Of a DNA stretch of 12,681 bases, positions 1 to 6,426 are shown one piece after another; positions within the stretch are counted from its first letter, which is position 1; the number at the start of each line of letters is the position of its first letter. The notes beneath the pieces were generated by a model that saw nothing but the letters and a program-made list of their open reading frames with translations, had not been told where the DNA came from and searched no databases. Both the position numbers and the translations under genes were made by a program. This stretch comes from CAIOSQ01 sp044359885 (GTDB lineage Bacteria > Pseudomonadota > Alphaproteobacteria > CACIAM-22H2): positions 1 through 12,681 of the forward strand of contig JBIKLI010000104.1 of assembly GCA_044359885.1 (NCBI GenBank). Direction: 5' to 3'.

Positions 1-89
1 GTGAACAGCTTCGGCGTGAACAACTCGGCGAAGCCGGCGGCGTCGCCCGCCGGAACCGCGCCACGCCCCATCTGCCGTTGTCGTTCCAT
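1..89 (-). CDS. 5' end of an unrecognised gene, cut by the window edge
   Basis: An open frame runs leftwards from ATG at 89-87 off the window, giving 29 codons. The visible peptide begins MERQRQMGRGAVPAG and continues to ELFTPKLF. G/C dominates third codon positions, as in the confirmed genes nearby. A purine-rich GGGGGGAT stretch lies just upstream of the ATG. An in-frame ATG at 71-69 is an alternative start. Too little is present to assign a family. The gene is divergent from the Gfo/Idh-type oxidoreductase at 270, with 180 bases between the starts, so the two may share a control region. The start and the reality of the gene are inferred from codon use only. Confidence 0.45.
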   Translation of the reverse strand, partial: MERQRQMGRGAVPAGDAAGFAELFTPKLF

Positions 90-269
90 GCCCCATCCCC
101 CCGAAGCCGGAAACCCCGGCACGATAACGGGACGCCGTGACTGCGCCCAGGCCGCGCACGTGGGAACGGGCCGGTCTCGACAGCGGCGCCGTCGCCGGAG
201 GATCATCGACCGCGGTCGCGCGGAACGCCCGTCGGCACGATCCGCGCACCATCTCCGGGGGAGCGTCGC
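90..269. other. Divergent intergenic region
   Basis: These 180 bases separate the leftward partial gene from the rightward oxidoreductase gene and must hold promoters for one or both. No clear -35/-10, -24/-12 or operator palindrome was found. The ribosome binding site of the right-hand gene, GGGGGAG, lies at its end (256-262). Confidence 0.4.
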
Positions 270-1247
270 ATGAATTTCTGCATGGTCGGCTACGGGATGA
301 TGGGGGTGTGGCATAGCGACGCGCTGACGACCGAGAGCGACGTCGTGCTGCACACCGTGGTCGGCCGCCGCGCCGAGGCGGCAGCGGCGTTCGCCGCGCG
401 CTACGGCTACCGCCGTTCGACCGCTTCGCTCGACGCGGCGCTCGCCGATCCGGAGATCGACGCGGTCGTGCTCGCGAGCCCGAGCGAGCAGCACGAGACG
501 CAGGCCATCGCCTGCCTCGAGGCCGGCAAGCATCTGCTGCTCGAGATTCCGATCGCGATGAGCCTCGCCGGTGCCGAGCGCGTGGTGGCGGCGGCGGCAC
601 GAAGCGGCCGGACCTTCGGGCTCTGCCATCCGATGCGCTTCCGCCGCGAACGAGAGGCGCTGCGCGCGCGCGTCGCGGACGGCGAGGAACGCATCCGCCA
701 CGTCGCCGGACGGTTCTTCATCAAGCGTCTGGTCAATATCGGCGCCACCGGCTACCGACGCAGCTGGATCGACAACATCCTCTGGCACCATTTCTGCCAT
801 TTCGTCGATCTCGGTCTCTGGCTTTTCGGCGACGTGCCGCTCCGTCGCGTACAGAGCCATCTCGGCGCGCTGCACCACACGACCGGCATCCCGATGGAAT
901 CGACCGTGCTGGTCGAGACCGAGGACGACCGCACGCTGCTGGTGCACGGGTCGTACCACGCGACATGGCGGCTCTACGACAAGCTGATCGTCACCGATCG
1001 CGAGACCTATCTGTTCGACATCCTGGCCGGGACGCTGCGTACGGCCGAGGGAACCGTCGCGATCGAGGACGAGAAGACGAACTGCGCGCGCGTGGTCGCC
1101 GACTTCGTCGACGCGATCCGGCACGGCCGCGCGCCGCTGGTCTCGGGCCCATCGGTCCTGCCGGCGATGCGTGTGCTCCAGGCCGTCCAGGACGACTGGG
1201 ACCGGCGCTGGGGCATGGGCCCGATCCCGGGGCGTCCGATCGGCTGA
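270..1247 (+). CDS. Gfo/Idh/MocA-family NAD(P)-dependent oxidoreductase, LigC/PmdC-like
   Basis: This is a 325-residue soluble dehydrogenase of normal family length. The N-terminal Rossmann fold has the dinucleotide loop GYGMMG at residues 8-13 and the second-half strand DAVVLASPSEQH at 64-75. The motif that is E-K-P in most of the family reads E-I-P (residues 92-94). The C-terminal substrate domain contains CHPMRF (119-124), RRSWID (163-168) and LWHHFCHFVDL (171-181). From memory, LigC/PmdC, which oxidises 4-carboxy-2-hydroxymuconate-6-semialdehyde in protocatechuate 4,5-cleavage, shares the E-I-P triplet and the SW-D--LWHH--H-VDL block. A role on that or a similar aromatic ring-cleavage aldehyde or hemiacetal is therefore likely. 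No ring-cleavage dioxygenase is visible, so the exact substrate is open. The start is supported by GGGGGAG at 256-262. The gene is apparently monocistronic. Confidence 0.85.
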   Translation: MNFCMVGYGMMGVWHSDALTTESDVVLHTVVGRRAEAAAAFAARYGYRRSTASLDAALADPEIDAVVLASPSEQHETQAIACLEAGKHLLLEIPIAMSLAGAERVVAAAARSGRTFGLCHPMRFRREREALRARVADGEERIRHVAGRFFIKRLVNIGATGYRRSWIDNILWHHFCHFVDLGLWLFGDVPLRRVQSHLGALHHTTGIPMESTVLVETEDDRTLLVHGSYHATWRLYDKLIVTDRETYLFDILAGTLRTAEGTVAIEDEKTNCARVVADFVDAIRHGRAPLVSGPSVLPAMRVLQAVQDDWDRRWGMGPIPGRPIG

Positions 1248-1463
1248 CGGGAAGCATCCAAAAGTCGCAGAACCCTGAAGAAAAGACATCTTTAGATTGC
1301 GGCTGACCGTGCCTGGACCGGGTATGGCCCCGATTAACCCTGTTTCCCGCGGCCGCGGCATGAACCGCCTGTTATTGTTACTTCGGCTTTAGCCATGACG
1401 GCAGAAACGGCGGTCGGGCGGGCCAGAAACGGATCGGTCATCCGAGAAGGGGAGTGACACGAT
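1248..1463. other. Intergenic region upstream of the flagellin unit
   Basis: This gap is less GC-rich than its surroundings, including AAAGACATCTTT near 1284 and GTTATTGTTA near 1371, as expected for a promoter region. It holds a perfect 12-bp palindrome at 1347-1358. I found no convincing sigma-54 (-24/-12) or sigma-28 promoter and no hairpin followed by a T-run, so neither the flagellin promoter type nor a terminator for the preceding gene can be stated. Confidence 0.4.
1347..1358. repeat. Perfect 12-bp palindrome upstream of flagellin
   Basis: CCGCGGCCGCGG reads identically on both strands. It lies 117 bases before the leader ORF and 210 bases before the flagellin start. It could be an operator, but such all-GC palindromes arise by chance in DNA of this composition. 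Confidence 0.3.
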
Positions 1464-1571
1464 ATGCAGACGATCGCCATGGCATCGGACGACGCTGCCG
1501 GACGCATCGGCATGGCGCGGCGTGACCTTCGCGACGAAGGAACCAGCCGGGCGCGGGAGATGCGCCCATGA
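1464..1571 (+). CDS. Possible 35-aa leader peptide overlapping the flagellin start
   Basis: The frame starts at ATG 1464 after a strong Shine-Dalgarno sequence, AAGGGGAG (1447-1454), and runs 35 codons to TGA at 1569-1571. That stop overlaps the flagellin ATG (1568-1570) as ATGA, the usual arrangement for translational coupling. The peptide begins MQTIAMASDDAAGRIG, is rich in Arg, Ala and Met, and has no membrane segment or motif I recognise. It may be a coupling or leader ORF rather than a functional protein. The SD and the overlap are visible in the sequence; translation is inferred. The flagellin also has its own SD, so coupling would modulate expression rather than be essential. Confidence 0.4.
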   Translation: MQTIAMASDDAAGRIGMARRDLRDEGTSRAREMRP

Positions 1572-2371
1572 TCTCCATCAACACCAATGTCGGGGCCCTG
1601 CTCGCGCTGCGCTATCTGCGCGAGACCTCGTCCGAACTGACGACGACCCAGAACCGGATCTCGAGCGGGCTGCGCGTGTCACGCGTCACCGACGACGCCT
1701 CGACCTTCGCCGTCGCTGCCGGGCTGCGCGCCGACATCAAGGCCTACAGCGCGGTGACCGCTTCGCTGCAGGGGTCCACCGCCGCGGCCCAGGTCGCGGT
1801 CGCCGCCGGCGAGTCGGTGAGCGCGCGGATCGGCGACATAAAGGCCAAGATCGTCGCCCTGTCCGACAATTCGCTGACCACCACGGCGCGCGCGGCCTAC
1901 AACGACGACCTCCAGGCGATGGTCGACGAGGTCAACTCCTACCTGCTCCAGGCGTCCTTCAACGGAACCAACCTGCTCGGCACCGGCGGCGCGGATCTCC
2001 AGGTCGTCGCCAACATCGACGGCTCGGTCCTGACGCTGCGCGACAACGACGTCGAGGATCTCGACATCGCCACGATCAGCAACAACGGCCAGGCGACGGC
2101 CGCACTCGCCGATCTCGACGACTTCACCCAGGCGCTCAACACCGCGCTGGCGCGGCTTGGCGCCGATCTCAACCGCGTGACGCAGCAGACGGAATTCGTG
2201 CAGCGGACGGAGGAGACCGTACGCATCAGCCTCGGCGCCCTCGTCGACGCCGACATCGCGCGAGAAACGTCCTATTTCAATGCGCTTCAGGCACGCCAGG
2301 AACTCGCCGTCCAGGTCCTGGGCATCGCCAACCAGCAGCCCCAGGTCCTGCTCGGCCTGTTCAGGATCTGA
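1568..2371 (+). CDS. Flagellin, compact form (D0/D1 only)
   Basis: This is the structural subunit of the flagellar filament, exported through the flagellar type III apparatus and assembled outside the cell. The 267 residues carry both hallmark ends. The N-terminal D0/D1 begins MISINTNVGA and includes NRISSGLRVSRVTDDAS (residues 29-45). The C-terminal D1/D0 has DADIARETSYFNALQARQEL followed by QVLGIANQQPQVLLGLFR at the end. The centre is short (roughly 100-190), so the variable D2/D3 domains are absent. Many flagellins are longer, but compact ones are common in Alphaproteobacteria. The start is fixed by the conserved N-terminus and a GGGAGA site at 1555-1560. No flaF, flbT or other flagellar gene is adjacent, so this is an orphan locus that may encode a minor or alternative flagellin. 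Its stop overlaps the convergent MFS gene by 11 bases. Confidence 0.95.
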   Translation: MISINTNVGALLALRYLRETSSELTTTQNRISSGLRVSRVTDDASTFAVAAGLRADIKAYSAVTASLQGSTAAAQVAVAAGESVSARIGDIKAKIVALSDNSLTTTARAAYNDDLQAMVDEVNSYLLQASFNGTNLLGTGGADLQVVANIDGSVLTLRDNDVEDLDIATISNNGQATAALADLDDFTQALNTALARLGADLNRVTQQTEFVQRTEETVRISLGALVDADIARETSYFNALQARQELAVQVLGIANQQPQVLLGLFRI

Positions 2372-3614
2372 CCGCACCCGGCCCGCCGCCGCGCCCCGGC
2401 ACCGCGGCGGCCACCCAGCAGAGCCCGGCCAGCAGCAGGCAGGTCGTCAGCACGAAGACCCAGGGCAGGCCCGCATAGGCGGCGACGACGCCGCCGCAGG
2501 CCGGGCCCAGCGAATTTCCAAGGAAATAGGCGGAGGACGTGACACCCAGGGTCACGCCGCGTTCCGATTCCTTGACCGTTCGGGCGATCAGCGCATTGGC
2601 GATCGGCACGATGCTGCCGACGAAGAGGCCCAGCGCGAAGCGTTCCGCGACGAAGCCGCCATACGATCCGACCAGCGACTGCGGCGCGGTGGCGAGGGCC
2701 GCACCGGCCATGGCGAACACCAGGACGCGCTTGCCGCCGAAACGGTCGCTGGCGCGTCCGAGCAGCGGCACCGCCACGATCCCCGCGATCCCCGTGACCG
2801 ACAGCGCAATCCCCCCCAGCGTCGCCAGATTGGCACGCTGGCCGACGATCTCCTGGACGTAGAGCGCCACGATCGGCTGCACGGCCTGGGTCGCGAACTG
2901 GCTGAGCAGCAGCACTGCGACCAGGGCGACCAGACCGGGCGTCGCCCGGATCCGCGCGAGCGAGGCCAGGACCGACATCCTCGCCCCGCCATCCTTCGGC
3001 GGCGCGAAGCTCTCGCGAACCATGACGAGGCAGACCACGCCCGAGAGCAGCGCCAGCGCGCCGGCGCCGAAGAACGGCAGCCGGTAGCTCTGCGTGAGAT
3101 CCGCCAGGACGCCGCCGAGCACCGGCCCGACCAGCGATCCGGCCAGTTGGCCGCTGCCCATCAGACCCAGCGCGTAGCTCAGGTTGCGCATGGGAACCAG
3201 GGTCGAGACCAGGATCATCGAAGCCGCGGAGAACCCGGCGAAGACGCCCATCAGCAGCCGCGTCGCCAGCATCTGCCAGACGTCCTGAACCAGCCCCATC
3301 AGGATCGTGCAGGCGCCGATCGCGACGCAGGAGCGCAGCACCATCTGCTTGCGACCGCGGCGATCCGCGACCCGCCCCCAGAACGGCGACATCAGCGCCG
3401 CGACGAAGGAGGTCACCGATCCGAGCGCGCCGCACCAAAGATAGAGGCCCGCCTCCGTCGACACGCCCAGCTCGGGCAGGAACAGAGGCAGGATCGGCGA
3501 CATCGAGGCGAACGCGATGCTCATGATCACCTGCACGAGCACCATCGCCATCAGGGTGCGGTGCCACCCCGCCATCGCTGCGCCGTCATCGCCGCCGCTG
3601 GCTGACGCCGTCAT
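2361..3614 (-). CDS. MFS drug:H+ antiporter-type exporter, MdtG-like
   Basis: This inner-membrane secondary transporter of about 417 residues has the hydrophobicity pattern of 12 membrane segments. Motif A between TM2 and TM3 reads SPFWGRVADRRGRKQM (residues 76-91), and a degenerate copy in the second half reads LLGRASDRFGGKR (284-296). The antiporter motif C, LAGSLVGPVLGG (157-168), is present and marks exporters. The layout and the SPFWG-ADR-GRK stretch recall E. coli MdtG, so export of a toxic compound or metabolite by proton exchange is likely; the substrate is unknown. I chose ATG at 3614. A GTG at 3647 in the same frame would add 11 residues without a clear ribosome site, and ATG 3575 is also possible. 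The gene is divergent from the ATP-grasp-like gene at 3740, suggesting possible shared control, and its 3' end overlaps the flagellin end. Confidence 0.9.
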   Translation of the reverse strand: MTASASGGDDGAAMAGWHRTLMAMVLVQVIMSIAFASMSPILPLFLPELGVSTEAGLYLWCGALGSVTSFVAALMSPFWGRVADRRGRKQMVLRSCVAIGACTILMGLVQDVWQMLATRLLMGVFAGFSAASMILVSTLVPMRNLSYALGLMGSGQLAGSLVGPVLGGVLADLTQSYRLPFFGAGALALLSGVVCLVMVRESFAPPKDGGARMSVLASLARIRATPGLVALVAVLLLSQFATQAVQPIVALYVQEIVGQRANLATLGGIALSVTGIAGIVAVPLLGRASDRFGGKRVLVFAMAGAALATAPQSLVGSYGGFVAERFALGLFVGSIVPIANALIARTVKESERGVTLGVTSSAYFLGNSLGPACGGVVAAYAGLPWVFVLTTCLLLAGLCWVAAAVPGRGGGPGAVRS

Positions 3615-3729
3615 GCCCGCGACCACCGGCCGCGGCAGCGTGGACACGCGACGTGGGAGCGGCCAGCATCGGCGCGATGGTTTCGCCCGCCGCCGTCATC
3701 CGGTGCATGGCGGGTCTGCCTGCCGTCCC

Positions 3730-3735
3730 GGAGGA
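3730..3735 (+). promoter_or_regulatory. Ribosome binding site that decides the start at 3740
   Basis: CGGAGG, containing a GGAGG core, ends five bases before ATG 3740. None of the upstream in-frame starts (3653, 3677, 3707) has a comparable site. Confidence 0.7.
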
Positions 3736-3739
3736 CGCG

Positions 3740-4645
3740 ATGGCCTATCTCGGTGTCGATCCCTGGCGCCGCCAGTACTTCGCTCATGTTCCCTGCCCTG
3801 CCGGACTCGACATCCCTGTCGACGAAGCCAGCGCCTGGAAGCTCTATCCCGGGCTGCGCCATGTCCACAACAAGCTCTGGATCTGCGCCACCCAGGGCAT
3901 CGAGCACGGGCCTCACGGCGTCGACCCGGACCGCTATCCGGTGTTCTCGAAGCCGATCTACAACATGCGCGGCATGGGCACGGGCAGCCGGCCCCTGCGT
4001 TCCGCGGCCGCCTATCGCGCGCATCTCCAGCCCGGTCACATGTGGATGCGCCATCTTGCCGGGCCGCATGTCAGCTCGGACCTCGCGCTGGTGCGCGGCG
4101 CGGCCCGCTGGATCCGGCACACGACCGGCCTGCCGCGCCCGGGCGGCACCTTCGACCGCTGGATCGTCCACGCCGAGCCGATCCCCGTCCTCGACCGGCA
4201 CCTGTCGGCGTGGTGCGCGACGCATCTGGCGACCTTCACCGGCATGGTCAATTTCGAGACCATCGCCGGGACGATCATCGAATGCCATCTGCGCATGGCG
4301 GAGCAATGGCTGGACCTCAACGGCCCCGGCTGGCTGGAAGCGGTGGTGGACCTCTACCGCCATGGCCGCTGGACATTCGCCGACTCGCGACGCCAAACCG
4401 GGCACAGCGTCATCCTGTTCGCGCCGCATGGCGGGCGGTGGCGGCCGCCGCCGCCGCCGATGCTCGCCGCGCTCAGGGCCAGGCCCGGGATCTCGTCGAT
4501 CCAGCTGACCTTCGATCCGCGGCGGATGCCCGGCGACCACGCGATGCCGCCGGGCGGGTTCCGGCTCGCGATCGTCAACTGCCACGACCTGGCGGCGGGC
4601 CGGGCGGTGCGACGCGCCCTGGCCGCCGCCATGCGACCGGCGTGA
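3740..4645 (+). CDS. Uncharacterised protein, probable divergent ATP-grasp fold
   Basis: This 301-residue soluble protein has no signal peptide or membrane segment. The frame is open from GTG 3653, but the textbook GGAGG at 3731-3735 sits five bases before ATG 3740, so I start there. Conserved-looking blocks are QYFAHVPCPAGLDIP near the N-terminus, FSKPIYNMRGMGTGSR in the first third, PGHMWMRHLAGPHVSSDLAL after it, FTGMVNFETIAGTIIECHLR in the second half, and GRWTFADSR. The order K-P plus a Gly-rich loop, then an acidic/strand block, then N-x-E followed by I-I-E-x-H-x-R matches the nucleotide-binding and Mg-binding layout of ATP-grasp ligases. This is my inference from motif order, not a confirmed assignment. 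I recall similar unnamed proteins in Alphaproteobacteria. The substrate is unknown. Its divergent neighbour, an MFS exporter, would fit a small-molecule maker/exporter pair, but only weakly. Confidence 0.75.
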   Translation: MAYLGVDPWRRQYFAHVPCPAGLDIPVDEASAWKLYPGLRHVHNKLWICATQGIEHGPHGVDPDRYPVFSKPIYNMRGMGTGSRPLRSAAAYRAHLQPGHMWMRHLAGPHVSSDLALVRGAARWIRHTTGLPRPGGTFDRWIVHAEPIPVLDRHLSAWCATHLATFTGMVNFETIAGTIIECHLRMAEQWLDLNGPGWLEAVVDLYRHGRWTFADSRRQTGHSVILFAPHGGRWRPPPPPMLAALRARPGISSIQLTFDPRRMPGDHAMPPGGFRLAIVNCHDLAAGRAVRRALAAAMRPA

Positions 4646-4661
4646 CGACGGTGCCCCCGGC

Positions 4662-5357
4662 TCAGGCCGCCGCCGCGCGGCCCGGACGCGCCGCCTCGAT
4701 GATCGAGACCAGTTCCCCCGCCGTGCGCGCGACGATCAGCCCGCCGTCGGTCATGCGCTGCAGCGCGTCGAAATGCGCCAGATGGGTCGACGAGGCGCAG
4801 CCGTCCGAGACCAGGGTCGTGAAGAACCCCTTGTCGGCCGCGATCCGCGCCGTCAGCTCGACGCAGCCTTCGGTGACCATGCCGGCGAACAGCAGACGGT
4901 CGCGCCCCAGATTGCGCAGGATGCTCTCCAGCGCCGTCGAGTTGAAGGTGCCGGCCGTGGTCTTGTCGATGATGATCTCGTCGCCCTGCGGCGCCACCTC
5001 CTCCATGAACTCGTAGTCCATCGGGATCGTGTTGCGCGCCTTGGTCTCGCGCGCCAGCGAGCGCGCGCCGTCGCGGCAGTCGTTGGTCAGATACTTGACG
5101 CGCACATGGATGACCTCGATGCCGGCGCCGCGGCAGGCGTCCTGAAGCTTGCGCACGTTGGGCAGGATCTCCTGCACGAAGTCGAAGCGCTCCTTCAGCG
5201 CCCACGGCTTGCCCTGGTCGCGGGCCAGCCTGCCCATCAGCCCCTCGGGATGGGCGCAGCCCTTGTGCAGGTCGATCACGATGAAGGCGGTGCGCGACGG
5301 GTCGAAGGCGGGCTCCTTCGGGGTCGGGACCAGCTGGTAGTAGGGATCGTAGGCCAT
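4662..5357 (-). CDS. Isochorismatase-family cysteine hydrolase A (catalytic triad intact)
   Basis: This 231-residue cytoplasmic amidohydrolase-type enzyme is close to the usual length of the family, which includes N-carbamoylsarcosine amidase, ureidoacrylate hydrolase RutB, biuret hydrolase and nicotinamidase. The catalytic triad is complete: Asp29 in FIVIDLHKG, Lys132 in IIDKTTAGTF, and the nucleophile Cys165 in GMVTEGCVE. It most likely hydrolyses a C-N bond of an amide or ureido compound; the substrate cannot be read from the sequence. The start at ATG 5357 is fixed by AAGGAGGA immediately upstream. It is the last gene of the seven-gene transporter operon, 22 bases after the DppF-type ATPase, so it probably acts on the imported compound. 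It is a paralogue of the protein at 9277-9954. It ends 16 bases from the convergent ATP-grasp-like gene, with no terminator hairpin visible there. Confidence 0.9.
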   Translation of the reverse strand: MAYDPYYQLVPTPKEPAFDPSRTAFIVIDLHKGCAHPEGLMGRLARDQGKPWALKERFDFVQEILPNVRKLQDACRGAGIEVIHVRVKYLTNDCRDGARSLARETKARNTIPMDYEFMEEVAPQGDEIIIDKTTAGTFNSTALESILRNLGRDRLLFAGMVTEGCVELTARIAADKGFFTTLVSDGCASSTHLAHFDALQRMTDGGLIVARTAGELVSIIEAARPGRAAAA

Positions 5358-5371
5358 GGGTTCCTCCTTGG
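5358..5371 (-). promoter_or_regulatory. Strong ribosome binding site of hydrolase A
   Basis: The minus strand reads CCAAGGAGGAACCC directly before ATG 5357. This is near-perfect complementarity to the 16S 3' end and the strongest site in the operon, suggesting high translation of the last gene. It also rules out the longer upstream open frame as the true start. Confidence 0.7.
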
Positions 5372-5379
5372 ATGGTTCG

Positions 5380-6426
5380 TCAGGCTTGGCCGGTCCACCG
5401 TCCGGCCGCAGTCTCGTGATGGTGGCAGGCGACCGACTGATCCGCGGAGACCGGCACCAGCGCCGGACGCTCGGCGCGGCAGCGATCGGTCGCGATCGGA
5501 CAGCGCGTATGGAAATGGCAGCCGGGTGGCGGATCCAGCGGCGATGGCGGTTCGCCGCCGATGGCGACGGTGTCGCTGCGCCGTCCCGGATCGGGACGCG
5601 GCGCCGCGCGCAGCAGCCCTTGCGTGTAGGGGTGGCGCGGCGCGCCGAAGAGCGCGCGGCGCGAGCCGATCTCGACGATGCGCCCCAGATACATGACGCC
5701 GACCCGGGTGCTGACATAGCGCACCACCGCGAGGTCGTGGGCGATGAACAGCATCGTCAGGTCGAAGCGTTCGCGCAGGTCGAGCAGCAGGTTCATGATC
5801 TGCGCCTGGACCGAGACGTCGACGGCCGAGACCGGCTCGTCGGCGACGATGAAGGCGGGCTGCACCGACAGGGCACGCGCGATCCCGATGCGCTGGCGCT
5901 GGCCGCCGCTGAAGTCGCGCGGATAGCGGTCGGCATGCGCCGCCGACAGGCCGACCAGTTCGAGCAGTTCGTGGACCCGCGCGGCGATCTCCGGCCGCGG
6001 GCAGACCCGATGCACCGCCAGGGCCTCGGACAGGGTCTGGCGCACGGTCATGCGCGGATTGAGCGAGGAATACGGATCCTGGAAGATCATCTGCAGGTCG
6101 CGTCGCGCCTGAAGCATGCGCGTCCGCGGGAACCCGACCAGGTCCTCGCCGCGATAGACGATCGCGCCGGAGGTCGGCTCGACCAGTCGCAGGATAGAGC
6201 GGCCGAATGTCGTCTTGCCGGATCCGGACTCGCCGACCAAGCTGACGATCTCGCCCTTGCGGATGGCGAGCGACACCGAATCCACGGCCGCCAGACGGGG
6301 CGCGGGCCCACCTGTCAGACGCCGCAGGAAGCCGCCGCGCGGATGGTAGATCTTGGAGAGTTCGCGAATGTCGAGGAGCGGCAGTTCGGCCGCGCCCCTC
6401 TCCGCGGCGTCAGCGAGCGGCGGCAT
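5380..6426 (-). CDS. ABC transporter ATPase, DppF/OppF type
   Basis: One of two ATP-hydrolysing subunits of a dipeptide/oligopeptide-class importer, cytoplasmic face, 348 residues. All nucleotide-binding motifs are present: Walker A GESGSGKT (65-72), Q-loop Gln116 in IFQDPYSSLNPR, signature FSGGQRQR (172-179), Walker B FIVADEP (192-198) and H-loop His230. The C-terminal oligo_HPY-type extension has HPYTQGLL (265-272) and four cysteines (303, 309, 316, 334) with spacing C-x5-C-x6-C-x17-C. FQDPYSSLNPRM with an N-terminal KIYHPRGG is typical of DppF/OppF rather than DppD/OppD. The start at ATG 6426 has GGGGAGG upstream and overlaps the preceding ATPase gene by 17 bases, so translation is probably coupled. 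Confidence 0.95.
   Translation of the reverse strand: MPPLADAAERGAAELPLLDIRELSKIYHPRGGFLRRLTGGPAPRLAAVDSVSLAIRKGEIVSLVGESGSGKTTFGRSILRLVEPTSGAIVYRGEDLVGFPRTRMLQARRDLQMIFQDPYSSLNPRMTVRQTLSEALAVHRVCPRPEIAARVHELLELVGLSAAHADRYPRDFSGGQRQRIGIARALSVQPAFIVADEPVSAVDVSVQAQIMNLLLDLRERFDLTMLFIAHDLAVVRYVSTRVGVMYLGRIVEIGSRRALFGAPRHPYTQGLLRAAPRPDPGRRSDTVAIGGEPPSPLDPPPGCHFHTRCPIATDRCRAERPALVPVSADQSVACHHHETAAGRWTGQA

Noticed and set aside
1..273. A 90-codon plus-strand open frame at the left edge
   Set aside because: It has an Arg/Pro-rich translation with no domain and overlaps the more plausible minus-strand partial gene and the intergenic region.
783..798. Sigma-54-like TGGCAC-N5-CTGCC
   Set aside because: It lies inside the oxidoreductase coding sequence, in the codons of the conserved WHHFCH block, deviates in the -12 element, and has no gene start downstream at a sensible distance.
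2280..3605. A 441-codon plus-strand open frame, and a minus-strand frame at 2287-3567
   Set aside because: Both are shadows of the MFS gene, which has clear membrane segments and family motifs.
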